Position numbers and translations under genes: made by a program | The notes under the pieces: model-generated | The model's input: the letters and a program-made list of their open reading frames with translations, nothing else | The model's database searches: none | Told to the model about the DNA's origin: nothing | Part shown: positions 15,509 to 22,300 of the stretch, piece by piece | Numbering within the stretch: position 1 is the first letter of the stretch | How the letters are laid out: each line of letters opens with the position of its first letter | Source: Bacillota bacterium | Lineage (GTDB): Bacteria > Bacillota > Clostridia > Acetivibrionales > DSM-2933 | Assembly (NCBI GenBank): GCA_023430975.1 | Contig: JAEYYB010000132.1 | Coordinates: forward strand, 1-23,884 | Direction of reading: 5' to 3' | DNA: 23,884 nucleotides

Positions 15509-16681
15509 ATGCCGGAATTAAGTAAAAGAATCGGGTTTTTTACTGATTCAGTGATAAGACGTATGACAAGGATAGCAAATTCATATGGAGCTGTTAATCT
15601 ATCCCAAGGCTTTCCAGATTTTGATCCGCCTTCTGAATTGAAAAGTGCACTGGAGGAGGCAGCAGCAGGCAGCATTCATCAGTATGCGGTTACATGGGGA
15701 GCAGCCAATTTCAGAGAGGCACTTTCTAAAAAACAGTCAAAGTTTATGGGAATTCCGATTGACCCGGACAAAGAAGTGGTGGTTACTTGCGGAAGCACTG
15801 AAGCAATGATGGCAGCGATGATGACTGTTTGTAATCCAGGTGACAAGGTCGTTGTGTTTTCACCATTTTATGAGAATTATGCTGCGGATGCCATCCTTTC
15901 AGGGGCTGAACCCATTTATGTTCATCTGAAGCCTCCTGAATTTAATTTTGATGTGGATGAACTTGAGGCGGCATTTAAAAAAGGACCTAAGGCACTTATC
16001 CTTTGTAATCCGTCAAATCCTTCTGGTAAGGTTTTTAGGCTGGAAGAGCTGGAAATTATAGCAGACTTTGCAAAAAAGTATGATGTATTTGTTATCACCG
16101 ATGAAGTTTATGAACACATTGTTTATGAGCCATTTAAACATATTTATATGGCTTCGCTGCCTGGGATGTTTGAAAGAACCATATCCTGCAGCTCTTTATC
16201 AAAAACATATTCCATAACAGGCTGGAGGCTTGGATATCTTATAGCTCCTGCACATATTATTGACGGTGCACGCAAGGTTCACGACTTTCTTACGGTTGGT
16301 GCAGCCGCCCCGCTTCAGGAGGCAGCAGTTACAGCCCTTAATTTTGGTGATGAATACTACAGGGAACTTAATAGTATCTACACCGATAAAAAGGACTTTT
16401 TTATAAAAGGTCTTGAAGATTTAAAACTAAAATTTACTATTCCTCAAGGGGCCTATTATGTAATGGTGGATATATCTGAGTTTGGTGCTGAAAGTGATCT
16501 CAAGTTTTGTGAGTGGATGGCTAAGGAAGTTGGTGTTGCGGCTGTACCTGGATCAAGCTTTTTTAAAGATGATGTCAATCACCTTATAAGGTTTCACTTT
16601 GCAAAGAAGAAGGATACATTAAGCGATGCACTGAATCGTCTTGAACAGCTCCGCATAAAAGCAAGGGAGAGATTTAAATGA
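15509..16681 (+). CDS. Class I/II PLP-dependent aminotransferase
   Basis: 390 residues, a complete fold-type I aspartate-aminotransferase-family enzyme. Visible key residues are Asn170 in CNPSNPSGK, Asp198 in ITDEVYEH, the PLP-binding Lys232 in SSLSKTYSITGWRLGY, Arg240 in the same block and a C-terminal carboxylate-binding Arg in LIRFHFA. The start NLSQGFPDFDPP resembles the aromatic/kynurenine/methionine-type aminotransferases of this family. It should interconvert an amino acid and its 2-oxoacid. Its neighbours are a CoA ligase and a 2-oxoacid:ferredoxin oxidoreductase, so the shared intermediate is a 2-oxoacid. The stop overlaps the start of the gamma subunit gene (ATGA). Substrate is unknown: aromatic, branched-chain or methionine-like are all possible. 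Confidence 0.9.
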   Translation: MPELSKRIGFFTDSVIRRMTRIANSYGAVNLSQGFPDFDPPSELKSALEEAAAGSIHQYAVTWGAANFREALSKKQSKFMGIPIDPDKEVVVTCGSTEAMMAAMMTVCNPGDKVVVFSPFYENYAADAILSGAEPIYVHLKPPEFNFDVDELEAAFKKGPKALILCNPSNPSGKVFRLEELEIIADFAKKYDVFVITDEVYEHIVYEPFKHIYMASLPGMFERTISCSSLSKTYSITGWRLGYLIAPAHIIDGARKVHDFLTVGAAAPLQEAAVTALNFGDEYYRELNSIYTDKKDFFIKGLEDLKLKFTIPQGAYYVMVDISEFGAESDLKFCEWMAKEVGVAAVPGSSFFKDDVNHLIRFHFAKKKDTLSDALNRLEQLRIKARERFK

Positions 16682-17223
16682 TTGAAGTAAGATGGCATGG
16701 AAGAGGCGGACAAGGCAGCTTTACTGCGTCTAAGCTGCTTGGAGCATCCAGCTCCCTATATGGAGGTAAGTTTGCTCTGGCATTTCCTTCTTTTGGACCT
16801 GAGAGAAGGGGTGCACCGGTTCTGGCATTTACAAAAATAGATGATAAAAAGATTATTGACCGCAGTGAAGTTAAACTCTGCGATTACATAGTGATACTGG
16901 ATGATACACTTTTTGAGGAAGGCTTTATAAATAATCTTAAGGAAAACGGACGAATTATAATAAACACATCAGACGCAGTAAAATATCAAAATTATGATAA
17001 AGAGAAAGTCATAGCTTTGGATGCAACCTCAATTGCTTTGGAGTTTTTGGGTAAACCTATTACGAATACGGCTATGCTGGGAGCATTAGCAGGTATATCC
17101 AAAATAGTTGAGCTGGATTGGATTCTTAAAGGAATGGAGAATTTTCTTTCCGGAGCGGTTCTTACAAAAAATATTGAGGTGGTACGAAGAACCTACAACT
17201 TAAGCAAGGAGGCATTGGTATGA
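16678..17223 (+). CDS. 2-oxoacid:ferredoxin oxidoreductase, gamma subunit
   Basis: 181 residues with the gamma-subunit hallmark RWHGRGGQGSFTASKLLG at the N-terminus, then FPSFGPERRGAPVLAFTKI and a C-terminal NTAMLGALAG. In the pyruvate/2-oxoisovalerate ferredoxin oxidoreductase family this subunit helps bind coenzyme A. Length (about 180) and gene order gamma-delta-alpha-beta match the four-subunit enzymes of Pyrococcus and Thermotoga. It overlaps the aminotransferase gene before it and the delta gene after it by 4 nt each, so translation is coupled. Confidence 0.92.
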   Translation: MIEVRWHGRGGQGSFTASKLLGASSSLYGGKFALAFPSFGPERRGAPVLAFTKIDDKKIIDRSEVKLCDYIVILDDTLFEEGFINNLKENGRIIINTSDAVKYQNYDKEKVIALDATSIALEFLGKPITNTAMLGALAGISKIVELDWILKGMENFLSGAVLTKNIEVVRRTYNLSKEALV

Positions 17224-17531
17224 TAAAGCCCAAGCTATATAAGTATGTCAAGCCAAAGCACATAAATGATTATCCAGTAGGGCCTTGCTACAAAGCTGGA
17301 CACCTTGTGACGGAGAATTCAGGCTGGAGAACCATAAAGCCTGTTATAAAAAACGATAGTTGCATAGGGTGTTATTATTGCTATCTGTGCTGCCCGGAAG
17401 GGGTAATTTATAAAAAGGATAAAAAAGTTGATATAGACTATGCTTTCTGCAAGGGATGCGGCATTTGTGCCAGGGTTTGTCCCAAAAAAGCAATAGTTAT
17501 GATCAGGGAGGGAGCGGTAAAAGATGAATAG
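17220..17531 (+). CDS. 2-oxoacid:ferredoxin oxidoreductase, delta subunit (2x[4Fe-4S])
   Basis: 103 residues with two bacterial ferredoxin motifs: Cys48, Cys51, Cys54 and Cys58 (CIGCYYCYLCCPEG) and Cys77, Cys80, Cys83 and Cys87 (CKGCGICARVCPKK). An extra cysteine, Cys57, sits next to the last ligand of the first cluster. This subunit passes electrons from the catalytic alpha-beta core to ferredoxin. The N-terminal ~45 residues are the usual delta extension (SGWRTIKPVI). It overlaps the alpha gene by 8 nt. Confidence 0.93.
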   Translation: MIKPKLYKYVKPKHINDYPVGPCYKAGHLVTENSGWRTIKPVIKNDSCIGCYYCYLCCPEGVIYKKDKKVDIDYAFCKGCGICARVCPKKAIVMIREGAVKDE

Positions 17532-18708
17532 AGCATTTTTATCGGGAAATGAGGCTGTGGCAGAGGGTGTACGGCTTGTTTCACCTCATGTAATAGCCGC
17601 ATATCCTATAACTCCCCAGACTGTAGTAGTAGAAAGGCTGGCTGAGATGGTGGAAGACGGAAGCCTGAAGTCGGAATTTCTCCATGTAGAGTCGGAGCAT
17701 TCTGCTCTTTCCGCATGCATGGGAGCCACCAGCATTGGTGCCAGAACCTTTACGGCTACATCATCCCAAGGACTTTTATACATGGCGGAGTGTCTTCATT
17801 ATGCCAGCGGCGGAAGGTTTCCAATAGTCATGATGAATGCCAACCGTTCACTTGCACTACCCTGGAGCATATATGGAGATCATCGGGATTCCTTGTCTTT
17901 ACTTGACAGCGGGTGGATTCAGGTTTATGTGGAAGATGCTCAGGAAAGTCTGGACATGGTGATTCAATCATTTGCAATAGCAGAGAATACTAAGGTTCTT
18001 ACACCGGTCATGCTTAATCTGGATGGGTTTGTACTTACTCACACATATGAGCTGGTAGAGATTCCATCATTTGAGGATGTTGGGAGATTTCTTCCGCCTT
18101 TTGAAACGCCTTATAAAATGGATATTGATAACCCTAAGAATATGGGGTTTAGTTCCTCACCTGCCGATAACATGGAGTTTAAATACCAACAGCACAAGGC
18201 TGTTCTTGATGCAAAAGATGTTATAAGGAAAGTGGATTTATCCTTTAAGAAAAATTTTGCTAGAGGCTATGGCGGTTTAGTGGAGGCATATAGGTGTGAG
18301 GATGCTGAAATGATCATAGTTAGTCTTGGCAGTACCACAGGTACCTGCAAGACTGTTGCTGATGAACTAAGGGATGAAGGCTGGAAGGTTGGAGTGCTTA
18401 AAATAAGGTTTATGAGACCATTTCCGGAGGAAGAAATAATCGAGATAACTAAAAATGTAAAGGCTGTTGCTGTAATTGACAGAGATATTTCTTTTGGTTA
18501 TGAAGGAACGGTTTTTACAAATGTAAATTCGGCTTTGGCTAAGTCAAACTCTGATATATTAAAGCTTAATTTTGTTGCGGGACTTGGCGGCAGAGACATT
18601 TCAAGGGAAAACATCAGACAGGTGTTTTATGAAATGAAAGAAGGTCTTGAAGGTAAAGCCAAGAAAAGTGTAAGCTTTATTAGTCTGGGGGTGTCTATTG
18701 ATGAGTAA
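17524..18708 (+). CDS. 2-oxoacid:ferredoxin oxidoreductase, alpha subunit
   Basis: 394 residues, the usual alpha length. It contains AAYPITPQTVVVERLAEM, HVESEHSALSACMGA (the conserved Glu-Ser-Glu-His region that activates thiamine diphosphate) and TATSSQGLLYMAE, followed by a transketolase C-terminal-like domain with VGVLKIRFMRPFPEEEI. It forms the active site with the beta subunit and cleaves a 2-oxoacid to acyl-CoA, CO2 and two reduced ferredoxins, or makes the 2-oxoacid in reverse. The sequence does not settle pyruvate, branched-chain or aryl-pyruvate specificity; the nearby aryl-type CoA ligase and aminotransferase argue against simple pyruvate. Confidence 0.92.
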   Translation: MNRAFLSGNEAVAEGVRLVSPHVIAAYPITPQTVVVERLAEMVEDGSLKSEFLHVESEHSALSACMGATSIGARTFTATSSQGLLYMAECLHYASGGRFPIVMMNANRSLALPWSIYGDHRDSLSLLDSGWIQVYVEDAQESLDMVIQSFAIAENTKVLTPVMLNLDGFVLTHTYELVEIPSFEDVGRFLPPFETPYKMDIDNPKNMGFSSSPADNMEFKYQQHKAVLDAKDVIRKVDLSFKKNFARGYGGLVEAYRCEDAEMIIVSLGSTTGTCKTVADELRDEGWKVGVLKIRFMRPFPEEEIIEITKNVKAVAVIDRDISFGYEGTVFTNVNSALAKSNSDILKLNFVAGLGGRDISRENIRQVFYEMKEGLEGKAKKSVSFISLGVSIDE

Positions 18709-19606
18709 TGGCAAAAATTCGATCAATGCCAGGACAATTACCGATAATGAATTTTTCTATGGACACAAAGCATGTGCCGGCTGCGGAGGAAGCATAGCAG
18801 TAAGGCTTATCCTGAAAGTGCTTGGGGAAAGAACCTTTACGGTTATACCGGCAGGGTGCATGTCTGCAGTAGGTTTTATATACCCGCAGTTGTGTTTTTC
18901 CAATAATGCAATAATATCCACCTTTCCTGGAACAGCTTCAATGCTTTCGGGTATTGCAGCAGGAGCTAAAGCTTTAGGGCTAAAGGATTATCATGTGTTA
19001 GGTATTGCAGGGGACGGTGGGACAGCGGATATTGGCATTCAGGCTTTATCTGGTGCTATAGACAGGCGGGATAAGATAATATATGTCTGCTATGATAATG
19101 AAGCATACATGAACACAGGAATTCAAAAGAGCGGGTTGACACCCTATGGGGCCAAAACTACAACAACCCCGGCAGGAGATAACATCCGCGGGACTGTAAC
19201 TCAGAAGAAAAATATGATTGAGATTGTTGCGGCTCATGGAATTGATTATGCTGCAACAGCAAGTGTGGGATATATTCAGGACTTTATAAACAAAATACAA
19301 AAAGCATCAAGTGTTGACGGGACTTCGTATATTCACGTTTTTGCTCCATGTCCCACAGGTTGGGGAACTCCAGTAGATAGTGCAATTGATATAGCCAAAG
19401 AGGTTGTGGACTGCGGGCTCTGGTATCTGGCTGAGTATGAGGACGGAGAATTTACCTTAAACCATAACCCAAAAGAGTTTAAGCCAGTTGAGGATTACCT
19501 TAAAAAACAAGGTCGGTTTAAGCATCTCAATGAAAGAGACATTGAAAGTATTGTATCCTCAAGAGACAGCAAATGGGAGAGAATCCGAAGAAGCTGGAAA
19601 TTGTAA
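18701..19606 (+). CDS. 2-oxoacid:ferredoxin oxidoreductase, beta subunit (thiamine diphosphate-binding)
   Basis: 301 residues from ATG 18701 (GGGGGTG upstream), overlapping the alpha stop by 8 nt. Four cysteines for the proximal [4Fe-4S] cluster are present: Cys25 and Cys28 in HKACAGCGG, Cys53 in IPAGCMS and the later cysteine in FAPCPTGWG. The thiamine diphosphate/Mg motif is GIAGDGGTADIG through YDNEAYMNTG, with Asp105 and Asn133. It is the last gene of the 14-gene operon. Downstream there is only a weak 4-bp GTGT/ACAC stem before TTTT and a T-rich tract, so termination may be inefficient. Confidence 0.93.
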   Translation: MSNGKNSINARTITDNEFFYGHKACAGCGGSIAVRLILKVLGERTFTVIPAGCMSAVGFIYPQLCFSNNAIISTFPGTASMLSGIAAGAKALGLKDYHVLGIAGDGGTADIGIQALSGAIDRRDKIIYVCYDNEAYMNTGIQKSGLTPYGAKTTTTPAGDNIRGTVTQKKNMIEIVAAHGIDYAATASVGYIQDFINKIQKASSVDGTSYIHVFAPCPTGWGTPVDSAIDIAKEVVDCGLWYLAEYEDGEFTLNHNPKEFKPVEDYLKKQGRFKHLNERDIESIVSSRDSKWERIRRSWKL

Positions 19607-19616
19607 TTTTTTGTGT

Positions 19617-19632
19617 GATTATTAACACTTTT
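19617..19632 (+). repeat. 16-bp element GATTATTAACACTTTT, inverted copies flank the Rrf2 gene
   Basis: This sequence lies 10 nt after the beta subunit stop. Its exact reverse complement AAAAGTGTTAATAATC occurs at 20140-20155 (over the Rrf2 gene stop) and again at 20241-20256. The Rrf2 gene is thus bracketed by a perfect 16-bp inverted repeat about 520 bp apart. The 3' ends of the two transcripts would be complementary over this element. Confidence 0.9.
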
Positions 19633-19661
19633 CATAGATTTCATTTTTTTTATTTTTGGTA

Positions 19662-19689
19662 TTGACAAACTGCATAATAAAGGTATATA
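19662..19689 (+). promoter_or_regulatory. Promoter of the Rrf2 regulator gene
   Basis: A perfect -35 TTGACA at 19662-19667, a 16-bp spacer and -10 TATATA at 19684-19689 (TATATT with an 18-bp spacer is also possible). The predicted operator at 19693-19715 lies just downstream, over the expected transcription start, which fits autorepression. Confidence 0.65.
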
Positions 19690-19692
19690 TTT

Positions 19693-19715
19693 AATACTAT
19701 ACAAAAAAGGTATAC
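19693..19715 (+). promoter_or_regulatory. Putative Rrf2 operator, copy 1 (autoregulation)
   Basis: AATACTATAC, six A bases, then GGTATAC. It contains the dyad TATAC-N7-GTATA (19698-19714). The same 23-bp element with only two A/T changes lies before the CooS gene at 20317-20339. AGGTATA also occurs at 19681 and 19727 on either side. Location between -10 and start codon suggests repression. Confidence 0.65.
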
Positions 19716-19736
19716 TTTACTATTAGAGGTATATAT

Positions 19737-20150
19737 ATGAGACTTACTCAGGAAGAGGATTATGCTTTCAGGATAATATTTTATTTGTGTCAAAAAGGGT
19801 ATGATGAAAAAATTGATGCAAAAACAATTTCGAACGACGAAAAAATTCCTTTAAGATTTCTGTTAAAGATTTTTAGGAAGCTTATGGCAGCTGATATTGT
19901 AAAATCTTTTCGAGGTACTCTAGGAGGTTATTCCCTAAACCGTTTACCAAAGGATATAACTATGAAGGATGTAATTGAAGCAATACAAGGTGAGATTTTC
20001 ATTAATCGCTGTCTGTCTGACCCTAAACTGTGCAATCTTTCCAGGGCAAATTGCTGTGGAGTGCAAGATGCACTTGTAAAAGTACAGGAAACCTTAATTA
20101 AAGAAATATCCACTATAACATTTCAGGATATTCTAGATAAAAAGTGTTAA
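19737..20150 (+). CDS. Rrf2-family transcriptional regulator with cysteine cluster
   Basis: 137 residues. The N-terminal winged-helix starts MRLTQEEDYAFRIIFYL, with PLRFLLKIFRKLMAADIVKS as recognition region and RGTLGGYSLNRLPKDIT as the wing, then the dimerisation helix VIEAIQGEI. Cys92, Cys99, Cys106 and Cys107 lie in the loop where IscR/NsrR-type Rrf2 proteins bind an Fe-S cluster; their spacing (C-x6-C-x6-CC) is close but not identical to IscR, so cluster binding is probable, not certain. A fifth cysteine is the last residue. AGAGGT precedes the ATG by 6 nt. The gene lies between the oxidoreductase operon and the CooS gene, and its own promoter and the CooS upstream region share one motif, so it probably controls both itself and CooS in response to redox state, iron or a gas ligand. 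Confidence 0.92.
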   Translation: MRLTQEEDYAFRIIFYLCQKGYDEKIDAKTISNDEKIPLRFLLKIFRKLMAADIVKSFRGTLGGYSLNRLPKDITMKDVIEAIQGEIFINRCLSDPKLCNLSRANCCGVQDALVKVQETLIKEISTITFQDILDKKC

Positions 20151-20285
20151 TAATCTTACATTTGGCTGAGCAAATAACGAACGGTTCAACGTGATTTGCG
20201 ACAGACAAATGTAATAGATTTTTCACTTTTAATCTAGATAAAAAGTGTTAATAATCTTACATTAATAATCTTACATTAATAATAA
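20132..20285 (+). repeat. Composite direct/inverted repeat element after the Rrf2 gene
   Basis: A 31-bp sequence beginning TCTAGATAAAAAGTG is present at 20132-20162, overlapping the last codons of the Rrf2 gene, and exactly again at 20233-20263. A 33-bp inverted version (26/33 matching) lies at 20206-20238 and shares TCTAGA with the second copy. The second copy is then extended by a 14-bp tandem repeat, TTAATAATCTTACA at 20248-20261 and 20262-20275, with a partial third. The 20165-20205 core (containing GAACGGTTC) matches nothing else in the window. The layout resembles a small non-coding terminal-inverted-repeat element, but no target duplication is clear. Confidence 0.75.
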
Positions 20286-20310
20286 TTCGGGGTGGAAGCC
20301 CCATTATTTT
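20281..20310 (+). terminator. Hairpin terminator between the Rrf2 and CooS genes
   Basis: AATAAT-TC-GGGG (20281-20292) pairs with CCCC-ATTATT (20299-20308) around a 6-nt loop, followed by TT. It can end the Rrf2 transcript, and lies immediately before the second operator, so the CooS gene probably needs its own promoter. I see no good -35 for that promoter; TATACT at 20322-20327 inside the operator is a possible -10. Confidence 0.6.
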
Positions 20311-20316
20311 ATATCT

Positions 20317-20339
20317 AATACTATACTAAAATGGTATAC
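20317..20339 (+). promoter_or_regulatory. Putative Rrf2 operator, copy 2 (CooS gene)
   Basis: AATACTATAC, six bases, then GGTATAC: 21 of 23 positions are identical to the element at 19693-19715, with the two differences both A-to-T in the central spacer. It ends 5 nt before the CooS ribosome binding site (AGGAGG, 20345-20350), so bound regulator would block transcription start or early elongation. Confidence 0.68.
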
Positions 20340-20357
20340 ATTAAAGGAGGTTATGAA

Positions 20358-22240
20358 ATGAATGCGTGTTCAAGTTGCAAAATCTGTAAAACAGCTGATG
20401 TAGAATTAGGAAACTTTATCTCCACACTTGATTGTGAAACATCCCATCACAGAGTAATATCCCAAAGCAATAAGTGTAATTTCGGATTACAAGGTATTTG
20501 CTGCAAATCCTGCTCCAATGGTCCTTGTAAAATAACTCCAAAGTCCCCTCGTGGGGTATGCGGAGCTGATGCCCACACCATTGTAGCCAGAAACTTTTTA
20601 AGAGCCGTAGCTGCAGGTTCAGGTTGCTACATACACATAGTAGAAAATACAGCTAGAAACTTAAAAAATACAGCCTTAAATAGAGAAACAATTAAAGGTC
20701 TAAATGCACTGGACAGACTGGCTGAGGCTTTTGATGTAAAAGAGACGGATACATATGAAAAAGCGATTAAAGTTGCTGATAAAGTGCTTTCTGATCTATA
20801 TAAGCCATCATATGAAAAAATGGATTTGGTAGAAAAGATATCTTATTTACTAGATTTGCTAAATGGAAAGAGCTTAACCTCATCCCAGGTGGAGCAAAAT
20901 CTGAAGTATTTGATGCTGTTGTCAAAACATCAACCAATCTTAGCAGTGACCCTACCGATATGCTGTTGCACAGCCTGAAACTTGGAATATCAACGGGCTT
21001 ATACGGACTTATGCTTACTAATATTTTAAACGACATAATTTTAGGTGAACCTGTCATTAGAAAAGCCCCTGTCGGGTTTAGAGTTATAGATCCTGAGTAT
21101 ATAAATATTATGATAACGGGACACCAGCATTCCAATTTGGCTCATCTTCAGGAGGTACTTATAGAAGATGATGTTATTAAAAAAGCTAAAGACATAGGTG
21201 CCAAAGGTTTTAAAATAGTGGGTTGCACCTGTGTTGGCCAGGACTTGCAGGTAAGGGGAGAGCATTATCAGGATATTTTTTCAGGTCATGCAGGTAACAA
21301 TTTTACCAGTGAAGCAGTTTTGGCAACGGGAGCTGTTGATCTTGTCATATCGGAGTTTAATTGTACCATTCCGGGAATTGAGCCAATAGCTAATGAATTT
21401 ATGGTTAAAATGATATGTATTGATGATGTTGCCAAAAAGTCCAATGCAGAGCTATTGTCGTACAGGTATGAAGAGCGGGAACAGATAAGCGAGTACATCA
21501 TTAATGCTGCTATAGATAGCTATAAGAGTCGTAGGCAATCGGTAAAGATAAATTATCCAAAAGATCATGGTTATTCCAATGTAATAACTGGATTAAGTGA
21601 AGTTTCTCTTAAAGATTTTCTGGGAGGAGACTGGTCAAAACTTATTGAGCTTATAATAAAGGGTAAAATTAAGGGTATTGCAGGTGTTGTAGGGTGTTCA
21701 AACCTAACTGCAAAAGGTCATGATGTATTTACAGTAGAACTTGTAAAAGAGCTCATCAAAAAGGATATTATTGTTTTATCTGCAGGATGTTCAAGCGGTG
21801 GCCTTGAAAATGTAGGTCTCATGTCCCCTGATGCAGCACAACTTGCAGGCGATGGGTTACGTTCTGTATGTGAAACTTTGGGAATACCTCCGGTTCTCAA
21901 TTTTGGACCTTGTCTTGCTATAGGCAGGCTTGAAATTGTTGCAGCTCAGATTGCTGAAGCAATAGGTGTTGATATTCCAAAGCTCCCTTTAGTCCTCTCT
22001 GCTCCTCAATGGCTTGAAGAGCAAGCACTGGCGGATGGTGCATTCGGCCTTTCATTAGGAATTCCTCTACACCTGGCAGTTCCGCCATTTATAACAGGTA
22101 GTGATTTGGTTACAAAATTATTAACTGAGGATCTTAAAAATATAACCGGTGGGTACTTGATTTTAGATAGTGATGTTGAGAGTACTGCAAAAAAACTGGA
22201 AGATATAATCATGGAAAAGAGAAGTGAGCTAAAAATATAG
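20358..22240 (+). pseudogene. cooS: CO dehydrogenase catalytic subunit (CooS), broken by one-base frameshift
   Basis: Two frames together make a full-length CooS of about 627 residues. Start ATG 20358 follows AGGAGG by 7 nt. The first frame carries the D and B cluster cysteines: 40 and 48, then 49, 52, 57 and 68 (CNFGLQGICCKSC, NGPC, GVCGA). After about residue 163 (VEKISY) homology jumps to the -1 frame: TRFAKWKELNLIPGG, AKSEVFDAV, STNLSSDPTDMLLHSLKLG. This frame stays open to 22240; read as is, the first frame stops at 20978. C-cluster ligands are all present after the shift: GHQH (His codon 21122), GCTC (21224), EFNC, VVGCSN, SAGCSS and FGPC. CooS interconverts CO and CO2 with ferredoxin. 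The intact downstream frame means a recent mutation or a sequencing error. No acetyl-CoA synthase or cooC maturation gene is in the window. Active-site residues are divergent (see findings). Confidence 0.87.
20843..20852 (+). other. Frameshift point in CooS
   Basis: The bases TATTTACTAG here are where the two frames must join. Adding one base in the TATTTAC stretch gives ...EKISY-L-TRFAKWKELN..., restoring the six-residue spacing between the Tyr and Trp that I expect in CooS proteins. No slippery heptamer in the X-XXY-YYZ pattern is seen in frame, so programmed frameshifting is unlikely. Confidence 0.75.
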
Positions 22241-22272
22241 ATTTGTAGGACATAAGTGTAAATAATCCGATT

Positions 22273-22300
22273 AAAGAATGTATTATAAAGAATGTATTAT
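22273..22300 (+). repeat. 14-bp tandem repeat at the 3' ends of converging genes
   Basis: AAAGAATGTATTAT is present twice in direct succession (22273-22286 and 22287-22300) between the CooS end and the radical SAM gene, the second copy covering that gene's stop codon. No strong terminator hairpin is seen in this 56-nt convergent space. Confidence 0.88.

Noticed and set aside
16678..19606. A conventional pyruvate:ferredoxin oxidoreductase of central metabolism
   Set aside because: Clostridia normally use a single-chain enzyme for that, and this four-subunit enzyme is embedded with an aryl-type CoA ligase and aminotransferase; still not excluded by sequence alone.
19607..19661. A strong terminator at the end of the 14-gene operon
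   Set aside because: Only a 4-bp GTGT/ACAC stem precedes TTTT; the T-rich tract alone is not enough to call one.
19739..20339. The Rrf2 operator also controlling the 14-gene operon
   Set aside because: I looked for AATACTATAC-N6-GGTATAC around 5900-6045 and found only the unrelated CTAGTATT/AATACTAG repeat.
20843..20880. Programmed -1 frameshifting in CooS
   Set aside because: The shift direction would fit, but no slippery heptamer lies in the correct phase and no following stem-loop was seen; a one-base deletion explains it better.
20358..22240. A full acetyl-CoA synthase / Wood-Ljungdahl cluster around CooS
   Set aside because: No acetyl-CoA synthase, corrinoid Fe-S protein subunits, methyl-THF transferase or cooC is present in the window.
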